Source of the DNA: Rhizoctonia solani
Taxonomy: Eukaryota > Basidiomycota > Agaricomycetes > Cantharellales > Ceratobasidiaceae
Direction of reading: 5' to 3'
Assembly (NCBI RefSeq): GCF_016906535.1
Contig: NC_057378.1
Span: 186,001 to 250,000 of the forward strand
DNA length: 64,000 bases
Positions 1-11,700 of the stretch are shown in pieces. The notes below the pieces were generated by a model. It worked only from the letters and a program-made list of their open reading frames with translations. It did not search any database and was not told the DNA's origin. Both the position numbers and the translations under genes were made by a program. Positions within the stretch are counted from its first letter, which is position 1. Each line of letters begins with the position of its first letter.

Positions 1-186
1 GCCAGGCTTGGTTTGGGCTCCGCCCTGGTCCTTGTCACCAACGAGGTCGTTGGTTTCCTTGCATATGGCGGTGAGCTGTGTGATTTGCTCGCCTTGTGAA
101 TTGATTTTGTCCTGCAAGGACCTGACTGTGGCTGTGAGGGCTGTGATAGCCTTGAGGAGAGCGGCAAGGGTCGGCTCCGGTTCCAT
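1..186 (-). CDS. Element A gag, N-terminal fragment cut by window edge
   Basis: This is the first 62 codons of a Ty3/gypsy gag read on the minus strand from an ATG at 184-186 and running off the left edge without a stop. The start MEPEPT and the following heptad-like stretch (ALLKAITALTATVRSL) match the gag starts of elements B, C and G in this window, which fixes the start. The N-terminal region of such Gag proteins is probably a coiled coil used in particle assembly (inference). The remaining gag and all of pol of element A must lie to the left of the window. Confidence 0.85.
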   Translation of the reverse strand, partial: MEPEPTLAALLKAITALTATVRSLQDKINSQGEQITQLTAICKETNDLVGDKDQGGAQTKPG

Positions 187-534
187 TCCTGGCAGGTCTC
201 GCGGAGTGGGAGATGGGCTGCAAGTGGGTGGTTGGGAATGGGATGGAATGGAGCGGCGGCTGGAGCGGCTGGTAGGACGGGAATATGAGGGACGCCAGAG
301 CGTGTGGATGGAATGATTGAGACGGCGTGGGGGTGAAGTTGCCTATATCAGGACTTATGGGCGGTTTTTGTGCAGAGTGTGAACGCTAAACCCGCGTCAG
401 ACACCTAGCATTGAACTATCCCTACAACAAATCAACAGATCTGGCGATCGTGATATGAGGGTTTTTAGCAAGCGGTGAATCAGCTGTCTAGGGTCGCTAT
501 CTGCTGTGTTCCGGCAAAACACGTGGTATGCGGG
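187..534 (-). other. Element A 5' leader, gag-proximal part
   Basis: This is non-coding leader between the gag ATG and the point where element B inserted. It aligns closely with the leaders of B (5733-6252), C (12775-13293) and G (26198-26717), sharing for example the CCGGAACACAG block and the CACGTG-containing end. The leader continues at 6812-6976 on the other side of B. Confidence 0.8.
530..534. repeat. 5-bp target-site duplication of element B (left copy)
   Basis: GCGGG at 530-534 immediately precedes the outer end of B's 3' LTR. The same GCGGG is found at 6812-6816 immediately after B's 5' LTR. A 5-bp duplication is normal for Ty3/gypsy integrases. Confidence 0.85.
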
Positions 535-1090
535 TGTCGTACGCCAACTGTAAGGTTGGAGTACACGCTAGTGGGCGGGCTTATGGCCGTACTACTACAG
601 ACACTGCTTACGTAACTATGTATCTAGGCTATACTATTACCGCTTAGGGCGGCCTACTACTGCTATACTACTGCGAGGGGGCCTTAGGCCTGGGAGGTGT
701 GGTGAGTAAAGTATGGGGGTAACTTCTAATGACTAAGGGGCCGGCTACTTAGCTGGCTGGGTGATCCTCCTCAATGAGTATGAGACGAGGTAAAATCAAC
801 TTGGTGTCTCAAGCGATTTCCCTGCTGTATATATAGACAAAGCGCACTATCTACATGGTCTGTGCGCGTGAGAGAAAGAAGTAACTAAGACAAATGAGAA
901 GCGTGCTGGGGGCTGCGCAGAAGCGTGGATTTCTCCTAAGCGCCCTTGGCACGGCATCTCGGCGCGGCATCTCGCATAATAAGCGCCGAGATCACGTGAT
1001 CGAAAAACATAAGATACAAGGTTCGGAAAAAATACTAAAATAAGAGAAAAATCATGCGAGTTCAATGGTATATGTAAGGAGGTTATAACA
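535..1090 (-). repeat. Element B 3' LTR (556 bp)
   Basis: In element sense it begins TGTTATAACC and ends GTACGACA (TG...CA ends). On its inner side it touches the polypurine tract. U3 holds the palindrome GATCACGTGATC and repeated GGCATCTCGGC units. A TATA stretch lies about 30 bp upstream of the predicted transcript start. A hairpin with loop CTTACA lies at the U5 end. Confidence 0.9.
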
Positions 1091-1106
1091 TTGCCCCCCC
1101 CTTAAA
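1091..1106 (-). other. Element B polypurine tract
   Basis: The minus-strand sequence CCTTTAAGGGGGGGGCAA ends directly at the 3' LTR (part of it lies in 1091-1108). It is the expected primer site for plus-strand DNA synthesis. Nearly the same tract borders the 3' LTRs of C and G, and D has a similar one. Confidence 0.8.
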
Positions 1107-4100
1107 GGCTCTTGGCGGAGTCACAAGCCTTTTTCAGTCGTGATCTATTGAAGCAATGGATTTTCTTTTTGACTGTGCTCCAGTAGCTCTTCTGGTTCCC
1201 AGGAGTTGTCTTCTGGTCCGTACCCTTTCCATTTGATCAGATAAAACCACTTTCCTCGTTGCCTCTTGGAATCTATGATCTGTTCCACCTCGTTCCTCCT
1301 CTCTTCTATTGTTTCAGGGGGAGGACGGTCCGGAAAAGGCTGACTTGGGGATTCATGTGCTTTGGATAGTAACCCTACATAGAATACGTCATGAATTTTC
1401 AGAGTAATCGGTAGTTTGAGGCGGTACGCGTGGCTGGAGATCTTTTCAACAACTTCAATGGTCCTAGCCGTTTGGGGTCCAGCTTGTTGGAGTTTGTTCT
1501 AAGTTCTACGTTTTTTCCGTCCAGCCAGACCTTCTCGCCCACTGAGTATTCTGGTACCACTCCTTTGTGCCTATCATGCGTTCTTGGTCATCCTGAGTGC
1601 TGACTCCGCTTCTTGCCATTCTCGTGCTAAGGTACTGGCTACTTGATCAGCTTCTGGGACGTTGGCAGGGATATTGGACGGATTCATGACTGGGTTTCTT
1701 CCGTAAACCAATTCAAAAGGGGTTCTTCCGGTGGAGGAATGCTTCGCGTATTGTAGGCGTATTCTGCTAATGGCAACCAGGTGGCCCAGTCCGAGTGGTC
1801 GGCGGCAACATATGATCTGAGGTAGAATTCTATGAACTGATTCACCCTTTCTGTTTCTTCCGTAAACCAATTCAAAAGGGGTTCTTCCGGTGGAGGAATG
1901 CTTCGCGTTATTGTAGGCGTATTCTGCTAATGGCAACCAGGTGGCCCAGTCCGAGTGGTCGGCGGCAACATATGATCTGAGGTAGAATTCTATGAACTGA
2001 TTCACCCTTTCTGTTTGACCGTCCGATTCCGGGTGGTAGGCTGAGGAGAAGGCCGGGTTGATCCCAAGGCGTTGGTACAGTGCCCTTAGGAATTTCCCTG
2101 TGAATGTGTGGTTCCGCGGTCCGAGATCGTCTTGACTGGTAATCCGTGTAACTTCCACACGTGGGTGATGAACAGTTCCGCTAGGCCCTTGGCTGTGACC
2201 TTCTTTGTGGTTGGGATGAAGTGGCCAAACTTGGAGAAGGAATCAATCACAACTAGAATTGCATCGTACCCGTTAGACTTAGGGAATCCCGTGATGAAGT
2301 CATAGGATATTGTGTGAAAAGGGAACGGCGGGACTTCTAAGGGTTTCAGGGAAATGACGGGGGCGTGTGCGCGACGGTTGGCTTGGCAGGTAGGACAGCA
2401 TTCTACCCATTCCTTAGCAGATGACTTCATTCCTGGCCACCAGTAGTTGCGGCTCAAGAGTTCTAGGGTTCTTTGTTGCCCGGGGTGTCCTGCCAGGGGG
2501 GAGTCGTGGAATTCCCTTAACAATTGTTCCTTCAGGGGTTCTGAGTCCAGGACCACTAGTTTTCCGCAGTACCATAGGAGATCCTCTTCCCAATCGTAGT
2601 CCCTATAGGCTTTTCGGATGGATGGAGGTGCGTCGTCTGCATCTTCTGTCAGGAATGTGATGATGGGTTCTACGTGTTGGCAAATACTTCCGCTGGTAAC
2701 ATGACTTCTGGATCTGCAGGTGTATCTACGTAATCGGACCTTCTAGATAACGCGTCTGGTTTCCCTGACTGTTTCCTGGCCGATAATGTATCTCAAAGTT
2801 GAAGTCACTCAGGAAAATGCGCCATCGTGCGTGCCTGCGGTTGAAGTTCGAGCCTGCATCCAATATTCCAGGTTCCTATGATCCGTGAAGACTTGTATTG
2901 GCCTATCCGTTGCTTCCAGGAAAATGCGCCATTCTTCTAGTGCCTTAATGATCGCTAGAAGTTCCTTGTCATGCGTATCATTAGCTTCAGCGCCTGAGAA
3001 GGACTTGGACATATATGCAATCGGGTGAAGTCGGTTGTCCTCCCCTCGTTGACTCAGTATGGCTCCCATAGCTACCCCTGATGCGTCTGTTTCTAGGTAA
3101 TAGGGCAGGTCTGGGTTGGAATGAATGAGACGGGCGATTGGGTAACAAGGGACTTCAATTCCTGGAACGCTTCTTCCTCCAGGTTACCCCATGACCGGGG
3201 TTTCCTTCCTTGTGAGATTATGCAGGGGCGTGCAACGGAGCTAAAGTTGGAATGAATCGGCGAAGGTAATTAACAACCCTAGGAAGGCCTGGACCTGCTT
3301 GACCGTTCTGGGTGAGGCCATGATGTAACTGCCTCCACCTTCTTCTGATCCATGGAGAAGCCTGTTGGGGATATAACAATGCCGAGATAATCAACCGTAG
3401 TGACGTGGAAGTGACATTTTTGACAGTTTGCAAAAGAGCTGGTTCTTCATAAGTCGAGACAGTACTTCTTTGACATGGGTTGGATGGTCTTCTGGGTTTT
3501 CTGAGAAAATGAGAATATCATCCAGGTAAATCACCACTGTGACGTCGATCAGATCCCTGAATAGGTCGTTCATAAAATGTTGAAAGGCGGCCGGGGCGTT
3601 GGTAAGGCCAAAGGGCATCACCAGGTATTCAAACAGCCCGTACTTTGTTCTAAATGCCGTCTTCCATTCATCTCCCTCCTTAATTCGAACGTTGTTATAT
3701 CCCCAGCGTAGATCCAGCTTGGTGAATATCTTGGCATGCCTCAACTTGGCCATAAGGTCGTCTTGCCTGGGAAGTGGGTAAACGTTCTTGTGGGGTGACC
3801 TCATTCAACTTCCTATAATCTACTACCAGACGTAATGAACCATCTGCCTTCTTGACAAACATGACTGGGGCGCCTGCTGAGGAAGTGCTGGGGCGGATCT
3901 TGCCTGTTGCTAATTCCTCATCAATGTGTTGTTTAAGCGCCTTTGATTCTGCGTCAGTCATACCATAAATGGGGCCAGGGGAAAGTTTGGCGTCCGGAAC
4001 AAGGTCTATTGAAATATCATACTCCCTATGTGGAGGGAGGACCTTAAATTCTTCTTCGCCAAAGACCTTAGCAAACTCATGGTATTGCTCCGGAAGATCG

Positions 4101-4707
4101 GCTAAGGGATTAGGGTCTGCCTCTTCTTCGGATGCAATCTGAACTTGTTCTGGGAAGGTAACCGTGCCTGAGGACCAATCGATCAAGGGTGACTCCTGAG
4201 TGAGCCATGTCATGCCAAGTATGGCAGGTGTGTTCCCAATGGGACAAACAAGGAAGGGAATGGTGTGGGTATGGCCATTGGCCGAGACCGTGAGATTAAC
4301 CTGGTGCCATATGCGACCAGTCTGAGATATGGTACCGTCTAACATCCTCACTACCCGTGGATTTTCAAGTAGGGTTTTTGGGATTTTCAGTTTTTCTACT
4401 AGAGCGGGGGATATGAAATTGGAGGTGGCGCCGGAGTCAATGAGGGTTTTGATAGGGTCCGTCGGGTAGTCACGCAGTATCAAGTCAAGAAAGAGTAGGG
4501 GTTTTTGTTTGAGTCCATTGCAATATTTACAAATTCTGAGACTGATACATGCGATTCTAAATTAGAGACCAAGGGCTTGACGGTAGCTCTTGGCCTTACT
4601 CTTTTTCCGACTCGTCCTGGGCCACCTTGGCAGTTTCCTTGGGAGTGGCCTTCCAGCCATTGGGACACTGCTTGATTCCATGGCCCTTCTGCCCACATTT
4701 GACGCAT
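1107..4707 (-). pseudogene. Element B pol pseudogene (PR-RT-RH-IN-chromodomain)
   Basis: In minus-strand order the region encodes an aspartic protease (LIDSGATSNFIS), reverse transcriptase ([12 protein letters not shown] and an intact YLDDILIF catalytic box), RNase H, integrase zinc-binding and catalytic core, and a chromodomain ending near 1107. The frame is broken repeatedly: near 3790 (an extra G in a G run), around 3400-3430, near 3225-3255 (missing Gs), near 2880, at 2640-2700 (about 60 bp missing against G), near 2110, and by the 159/160-bp duplication at 1695-2013. Several breaks fall in homopolymers, so some could be assembly errors. Confidence 0.85.
1695..2013. repeat. 159/160-bp direct tandem duplication inside B integrase
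   Basis: The block 1695-1853 is repeated at 1854-2013, starting TTTCTTCCGTAAACC and ending CACCCTTTCTG. The copies look the same apart from one T (GCGTATTG against GCGTTATTG). It duplicates the integrase core segment containing the QTERVNQFIEFYLRS and AEYAYNN stretches. None of the other pol copies in the window has it. Confidence 0.9.
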
Positions 4708-5732
4708 AGCCCAGATGCGCGGCGGCGGTCTCGTTCCTCCGGGGTGACATAATTGGGGTCCTCGGATAGGCGGACCCTAGTGGTGGTAGTGGAGGTGGCC
4801 ACGGTGGCCGGGGACTTGGCTGGTGCCTTTTTAGGGCGATTCTCCTCATTTTCGCGGCGAATATTGTCAATTTTGATGGAAGCCGCGAAAATTGCTTCGA
4901 GTTCGTCGGGAATACTATCCTTGGTTGATAGTAGTTCCTTGACTTTCCAGTGGAGGCCTTGCGTGAACTGCGCAATATAGGCCTCCTCGTTCCAGTCTAA
5001 TTCCGCCATGAGGTTGCGGAACTCCGTGACGTACTCGGAGGTTGTAGTGGTTTGGGAGAGTGCCGCGATTTTCCTGGCGGCAGCCCGTTTTGCATCTGGG
5101 TCAGCAAACGCCTCCTTAAATTTGCCCGTTAGGGCCTGGATGGTGGTGGGGGGGTTTCCCTCGCCCTTGATGATAGCCCCAATAATGGGGAGCGCCCAGT
5201 CTGCGGCCTTATCGGTCATGTGGTAAAGGATCCATACGACCATCTGCTCCTCCTCGTCAAATTGGTCTCGGTGGAGGGCTACCCAGAGCATCATCCTGTC
5301 CAGCCATTGAGTGGCTTTGCGGCCCCTAGTGTCTCCCTTGTATGGTTCAGGGAGGTCCATCTTGGGTCTCTTCACGCTGGCCCTGCATCAAAGGGGGTAA
5401 GGGACCCTTGGTTCTTCGTCCTCCTCGGAGTCAAATCCTGTTCCTCTTGATGGCCTGAATGGGGCCTTGAGCCCAGGCCTAACCGTTCCTGGAGTGTGGG
5501 TTTCTCCTCCCAAGTGGGTGGGAGGAGTGACAGGCCCAGTCAATGGGCCAGGCTGGGCTTGTGGTGCTCCTTGATCTTTGTCCCTGAGGAGGTTGGCGGT
5601 TTCCTTGCATATGGCTTTAAGCTCAATGAGCTGTTGGCCTTGGGATGTGATTTGGGCCTGCAAGGACCCGACAGTGGCGGTGAGGGCTGTGATAGCCTCG
5701 AGGAGAGCGGCAGTGGTTGGCTCCGGTTCCAT
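4596..5732 (-). pseudogene. Element B gag pseudogene
   Basis: It starts at the conserved MEPEPT (5732) and ends after a CCHC knuckle of the form C-x2-C-x4-H-x4-C (CVKCGQKGHGIKQC). Against C and G it lacks a stretch after the acidic EEDEEP region. It also has a one-base loss near 5385, so the N-terminal reading frame stops near 5388 and the rest continues in another frame. The frameshift site before the stop reads GGAAAAA (4602-4608) instead of the GGGAAAA of the other copies. Confidence 0.85.
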
Positions 5733-6252
5733 TCTTGACAGGTCTCTCGGAGTGGGAGATGAGCTGCAAGAGGGCGGTTGGGAGTGGGTTGGAATGGAAC
5801 GACGTGAGGAGCGGCTGGAGGAACGGGAGTATGGGTGAGGGACGCCAGAGCGTGTGGATGGAATATTGGAAACGGCGTGGGGGAAGTGGTGCCTATATCA
5901 GGACTTATGGGCGGTTTTTGTGTAGTATGTGGGCGCTAAACCTTTGCGTCAAGCACCTAGTGTTGGATAGTCCCTACAACAAATCAACAGATCTGGCGAT
6001 CGTGATATGAGCGGGTTTTCTACAAGCGGGTGTTTCAGCTGACTAAGGTTGCTAACTACTGTGTTCCGGCGAAACACGTGGTATGCGGGGGATTAGGATC
6101 CGTCTGCCTTATAGCAATTCGGTACTACGTGGGGGTGGGGGATTTTTGATTATTATATCCCGCAAGGTGGCCCCGATCACGTGTTTTCCCTTGTGCTAGT
6201 ACAGGGGACCTTCTCCTTGTCAATCAAAGCCTACAGAAAGTTGATTTTACAA
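5733..6252 (-). other. Element B 5' leader with self-priming site
   Basis: This non-coding leader lies between the 5' LTR and gag. The bases touching the LTR (6238-6252) read TTGTAAAATCAACTT in element sense. GTAAAATCAACTT is the exact reverse complement of AAGTTGATTTTAC in B's own LTR (complement of 6510-6522), which lies about 26-30 nt downstream of the TATA stretch, where the transcript should begin. Confidence 0.75.
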
Positions 6253-6811
6253 TGTTGTACGCCAACTGTAAGGTTGGAGTACACGCTAGTGGGCGGGCGC
6301 TTATGGCCGTACTACTACAGACACTGCTTACGTAACTATGTATCTAGGCTATACTATTACCGCTTAGGGCGGCCTACTACTGCTATACTACTGCAAGGGG
6401 GCCTTAGGCCTGGGAGGTGTGGTGAGTAAAGTATGGGGGTAACTTCTAATGACTAAGGGGCCGGCTACTTAGCTGGCTGGGTGATCCTCCTCAATGAGTA
6501 TGAGACGAGGTAAAATCAACTTGGTGTCTCCAAGCGATTTCCCTGCTGTATATAGACAAAGCGCACTATCTACATGGTCTGTGCGCGTGAGAGAAAGAAG
6601 TAACTAAGACAAATGAGAAGCGTGCTGGGGGCTGCGCAGAAGCGTGGATTTCTCCTAAGCGCCCTTGGCACGGCATCTCGGCGCGGCATCTCGGCATAAT
6701 AAGCGCCGAGATCACGTGATCGAAAAACATAAGATACAAGGTTCGGAAAAAATACTAAAAATAAGAGAAAAATCATGCGAGTTCAATGGTATATGTAAGG
6801 AGGTTATAACA
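6253..6811 (-). repeat. Element B 5' LTR (559 bp)
   Basis: It is the partner of 535-1090, with ends TGTTATAACC and GTACAACA in element sense. It differs from the 3' LTR by a few substitutions and several 1-2 base indels (for example GGGCGGGCGCTT against GGGCGGGCTT). The right target duplication GCGGG follows at 6812-6816. Confidence 0.9.
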
Positions 6812-6976
6812 GCGGGCAATTAGACACCGTCTGCCTTATAGCAATTTGGTACTATCTGGGACCGACGACTTTTTTATTATTCTAGTCAAAAGGGGAGTCC
6901 GTTCAGATATTTTCCCTTGTGCTAGTACAGGGGCGCTTCTTGTTGTCAATCAAGCCTACGTAAGTTGATTTTACAA
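6812..6976 (-). other. Element A 5' leader, LTR-proximal part with priming site
   Basis: It continues the leader interrupted at 534 and starts with the second GCGGG copy. It aligns with the LTR-proximal leader of B and G (the GTCTGCCTTATAGCAATT block). Bases 6962-6976 give TTGTAAAATCAACTT in element sense beside the LTR. Against A's own LTR copy of the transcript start (AAGTCGATTTTAC) it has one mismatch in 13. Confidence 0.8.
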
Positions 6977-7534
6977 TGTCGTGCACCACTGTAAGGTGGG
7001 CACACGCTAGTGGGGTCGGGCGCTTAAGGCCGTACTACTACAAACAACAAGGTGATCTACTACTAGACTAGGCTATCCTAATACCAATTAAGGCGGTCTA
7101 CTGTCTATGCTACTGCGAGGGGGCCGTAGGCCTGGGAGGTGTGACGAGTTAATCAAGGGGGTGGTGCGTCAGCTGAACTACTGGGGGCCGGCTACTTAGC
7201 TGGCTGGTGCCTCCTCAATGGGTATGAGACAAGGTAAAATCGACTTGGGGTTTCCCAGCGATTTTCCTGCTGTATATAGACAAGAGCACGCTATCTACAT
7301 GGTCTGTGCTTGTGAGAAAAGAAGAGTCCGTGTGAGAAAGGAAGCGTGCTGCGGGCTGCGCAGAAGCGTGGATTACTCCTAAGCGCCCTTGGCACGGCAT
7401 CTTGGCGCGGCATCTCGGCATAACAAGCGCCGAGATCACGTGATCAAAAACATAAGATACAAGGTTCGGAAAAAATACTAAAAATAAGAGAAAAATCATG
7501 CGAGTTCAATGGTATATGTAAGGAGGTTATAACA
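6977..7534 (-). repeat. Element A 5' LTR (558 bp)
   Basis: In element sense it starts TGTTATAACC and ends GCACGACA. It is diverged from B's LTRs by many substitutions (for example the stem GTGC/GCAC in place of GTAC/GTAC in the U5 hairpin). It abuts element D's gag at 7535 with no spacer, as expected for an insertion into D. The adjacent TCCTG (7535-7539) is the predicted right target duplication. Confidence 0.85.
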
Positions 7535-8736
7535 TCCTGGGATTGCAAAACCAAGTCATCCGGCTCGAGCGGGAACTCGAGGAAATCAAGGAAGTCAACA
7601 AGGAAGCCCGAGACTGGATGGGAGCAGTCGACCAAACCCTCACTCGCATCGAGGCTAATGGGCCCCAACCCCACACACCAGAAGACCGGAAACCACCGGC
7701 AATCGAAGCCACGCCCAGGCCCCTATCCAAAGCCGACCCTCTTCCAGCGCCTAGTGCGCCCCTCATCGCCTGGGCTAACCCCACCAAGCCTCCCATCACC
7801 TTCGCCCAACCAACCCCTGTCCGGGCCCCCCCACGAGTCCAAACTCCCGCTCCATCTTCGCCTATCAGGCTCCGCTCCCCCGTTGCCCCTCCACCAGCGG
7901 CTCCAGTAGCCGCATACCAAGCCCCCGTCAAGGTAGATCACCCTGACGCCTATATGGGGAAAATTGGGAATGAGTCACGACAATGGCTCACAAGAATGAT
8001 GGCATGGGTCCGCCTTAACCAGCGCATGTTCCCAACGGACCAGGAGGTACTCTCATTCCTCCTAATGAACATGAAGGACGCAGCAGGAGCATGGGCGCAC
8101 CCTCACCTCGACCAACTAGGGTCCCACAGGGCCATCATCCAAACGGTAGAGGACTTCAGGAGGGAATTCCTGGCTGCATTTGGGAACCCAGACGCCACAA
8201 GGGCCGCGGAGCGGCAAATCACCTACCTCACTCAGACAGGCACCTGTGCTGAGTATATTACAAAGTTTAGGACCATCGCCATGGACCTAGACTGGAACGA
8301 CGCCGCCCTTCATGGGCAATTCGCACGTGGCCTCCACTGGGAGGTCAGCTGCCTCATCGCCACCCGAGAGCGGCGCCCCACTACCCTCCTGGAGCTGCAG
8401 AACGCAGCCCTGGTCATCGACAACGCCCTCCGCGAGGAGCGTGCCAGCCACCCGCCTAAGGGTAGTAAGTCTGGAACTTCCTCCACCCCCAATAGGGGGG
8501 CAAGTACCGGCCAACAGGCCACAAAACCAGGGCGCCTCTCCAGTGACCCCAACTTTGTCTCCAAGGAGGAGCGAAACCGCCGCAGGGCTGAAGGCCTCTG
8601 CATCAAATGCGGTAAAGCGGGCCATAAATTTGCGGAATGCCGCACTGGCTGGAAAGCCACACCCAAGGAGGAAGGTGTCAAGAAGGAAGCCGCCAAAATT
8701 GGCGAAGAGTCTGGACTCAAATTGGGAAAAGACTAA
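7535..8736 (+). CDS. Element D gag (5' part missing)
   Basis: The frame is open from the junction with A's LTR to TAA at 8734-8736. The visible part begins in the coiled-coil-like N-terminal region (VIRLERELEEIKEVNKEA). It is followed by a Pro-rich linker, the capsid-like domain (RQWLTRMMAWVRLNQ to FARGLHWEVSC) and a CCHC knuckle CIKCGKAGHKFAEC. The true start must lie beyond element A, left of the window. D belongs to a different family from A, B, C and G: its proteins align but are clearly diverged. Confidence 0.9.
8724..8730 (+). promoter_or_regulatory. Element D -1 ribosomal frameshift site GGGAAAA
   Basis: In the gag frame the bases read TTG GGA AAA GAC TAA, so G GGA AAA fits the X XXY YYZ rule for -1 slippage, one codon before the gag stop. 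Pol is open in the -1 frame through this point. The same heptamer is at the same place in C (14475-14481) and G (25016-25022). Confidence 0.7.
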
Positions 8737-11700
8737 GGGTACCTGCTGCCGCGCGCAAGGACCCTAAGGACTCTAGGCTTATTGAAATCTGTAATATATC
8801 AAATAGCACCAATAGAATTTCCCCACTCTTCACAATCTCAATTAAGCCAGAGAAACAAGCGGACCCACTAGAAGTCCTGATAGATTCAGGCGCTACATCA
8901 TCATTCCTTCATCCTCACACCGCGGAACGACTCCGCCTGCCCCTAATAGACCTCCCTCAACCCCGCACCGTAACTATGCTCGATGGGTCGAGCCCCCAGG
9001 CTGGAAAGATTTGGAAGAAAGCTCACCTAACCTTCCTATTTGATGGTAAACGAATGACCAAGACCTTCCTTATATGCAACACCGGATCTCACGCCGCCAT
9101 CTTGGGACTAAAATGGTTGGACGCACACAACCCAGAAATCAATTGGAACGCGCGAACCCTCTCCTTCCCCCATACACCACCAGAACACGTGGCCATTGCC
9201 GAGGAAGAGGAAGCTGATCAGAATCCCCTTGAAGGAGTACCCCCAAAATATCACCAGTACGCCAAGGTATTTGGGGAGGAAGAATTCAACAAGCTTCCCC
9301 CACATCGGCATTACGACATTGCCATTGAACTAACGGAAGAAGGGCCCCTCAATTCCCCGTTATATAGCATGACTGATGCCGAATCCTCCACACTCAAGGA
9401 TTGGCTCAGGGACGAACTCAAGGCGGGGAAGATCCGCCCCAGCAAGTCATCAATCAGTTCCCCTGTCATGTTTGTACCCAAAAAGGATGGTTCCCGTTGG
9501 CTTGTGGTTGATTACCGCCGCCTCAATAGTCGGACAAAGAAGAATGTGTACCCGTTACCTCGTCCAGATGACCTCATGGCCCAGCTCCGTGGTGCCAAGA
9601 TCTTCACCAAGCTAGACCTGAGATGGGGTTACAACAATGTCCGTGTTAAGGAGGGCGACGAATGGAAAACCGCATTCCGCACTAAGTATGGCCTGTACGA
9701 GTCTCTTGTCATGACCTTTGGTTTAACCAACGCCCCTGCCTCATTCCAACACTTCATGAACAAATTATTCAAGGATCTATTGGATGTATGCGTCATCATT
9801 TATCTTGATGACATCCTAATTTACTCAAAGGATGACGCAACCCACACCCAGCATGTTCATGAAGTATTACGGCGGTTAATGGCAAACCAATTGTTCTGCA
9901 AGGCGTCAAAATGCACGTTCCATGTCACATTGGTGGAATACTTGGGAATTATTGTGTCAGACAAAGGTTTTAGTCTGGACAAACTCAAGATTCGGGCAGT
10001 TCAGGAATGGCCCACGCCTACCAAGGTCAAGGAAGTGCAGTCTTTCCTAGGGTTTGCCAACTTCCTCCGCCGTTTTGTGGCCAATTTCAGCCATATAGCC
10101 AGACCGTTGCATAATTTGGTGAAAAAGGACACGCCTTGGAAATGGGATACCAGAGAACAGGAAGCTTTTCAGGGACTCAAGGATGCTATCACAAACGCCC
10201 CTGTACTCTGCCATGCAGACCCCACCAAGCCTTACTTCTTAGAAACGGATGCTTCCGGCGCAGCACTAGGTTCCATATTGAGCCAACGCCAAGAAGACGG
10301 CCGCCTACACCCCCTAGGGTTTCTGTCAGAATCATTCAAAGGCGCGGAACTGAATTACGATACACATGACAAGGAATTACTGGCAATCATCCGCTCCTTT
10401 GAATACTGGCGTATCTTCTTAGAGGGAACCTTACACCCCGTCACTGTGTTCACCGACCACCGCAACTTAGAATATTGGAAGGAGTCCCGCACGTTCAACC
10501 GCCGCCATGCCAGATGGCATCTACTGCTAGCCGGATATAACTTCCATATTGTATACCGCCCAGGTAAACAATCTGGCAAGCCAGATGCCCTATCACGCCG
10601 ATCAGATCACGCGGACATCCCACCCGAACCACAGACCATGCTACCGGATCCTGTATTCGCTAACGTTGCCCTAGTTATTCCTGAAAAAGAGCTGCAACGC
10701 CAAATTGAAGCATCCTTGGATCAGGACGAATCCCTGGAGGAAATACTCCAATTCCTACAGAACAAGTCAAAGGCCCCGCCCTCCATCAAACAAGCCTTCA
10801 AGGATTACCAAATGGAGGCGGGCCTACTCTTCTATCAGGGAAGGATTGTGGTACCAGATACCGGGACTCTACGGACAGACTTACTCCGCATATTCCACGA
10901 CAGCCCTCTGGCCAGGCACCCGGGTAGACAACGAACATTGGAACTAGTCTCTAGGAACTACTATTGGCCTGGAATCCGCGCAGATACTTACTGGCACGTA
11001 GATTCCTGTGAAACTTGCCAACGAATCCGCAAACCAAAGTATGCTTCCATTCCCCCGCAACCGTTAGAACTGCCGTCTTGCCCCTGGCAACACATATCCT
11101 ACAACATGATTGTTGACCTACCCAAGGACGGAGCCTACGACTCAATACTGGTCATTGTGGACAGTTTCACCAAATACGTAATACTGGTGGAATGTTCCAA
11201 GAAGTTAAAAGCTCCCGAATTGGCAGATCTTTTCCTACGACATGTCTGGAAGAAATACGGAATGCCGGAGAAAACAATATCCGATCAAGGAAGGGTCTTC
11301 AATAACAAATTCCTCAGGGCGTTGTACAAACAATTAGGAATAGACCCCCACTTCTCCTCAGCCTACCACCCGCAGAGCGATGGACAAACGGAACGGGTAA
11401 ACCCCACGGTTGAGCACTTCCTAAGGGCTTATTCAGGGATCAACCAAAGGGATTGGGTCAGATGGTTACCGATGGCAGAATTTGCGTACAACAACGCAGT
11501 ACACAGTAGTACTGGCAAATCCCCATTCAAAGCGCTACATGGATGGGAACCCTCACTTACTCCAAGCAACGTCCCTACCGATGTCCCCGAAGCGGACGAC
11601 GTAGCCTCCCAGATGGAATCCCAGTGGCGGGAAATAGAAGCAGCACTCCGGCAATCAAAAACACGCATGACAGCCGGAGAAACAGGAGAACCAATCAGTT

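Larger units (their letters stand above)
535..6811 (-). mobile_element. Element B: complete-length Ty3/gypsy chromovirus, inactivated
   Basis: This LTR retrotransposon reads on the minus strand and is about 6.28 kb. It has two LTRs (6253-6811 and 535-1090), a 13-nt self-priming site beside the 5' LTR, gag, pol with a terminal chromodomain, and a polypurine tract beside the 3' LTR. The GCGGG duplication and the continuity of element A's leader on both sides show that it inserted into A. Gag and pol carry many frameshifts, a small deletion near 2660 and a tandem duplication in integrase, so it cannot make its own proteins as sequenced. The LTRs are still very similar and differ mostly by short indels. 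Confidence 0.9.

Noticed and set aside
1091..6252. A and B as a tandem pair sharing one LTR
   Set aside because: The GCGGG duplication and the continuation of A's leader at 6812 show a nested insertion instead.
7658..7941. Overlapping ORFs in other frames of gag and pol (here and across 1-27279)
   Set aside because: They are shadows of the coding frames in GC-rich sequence and have no domain or start evidence.
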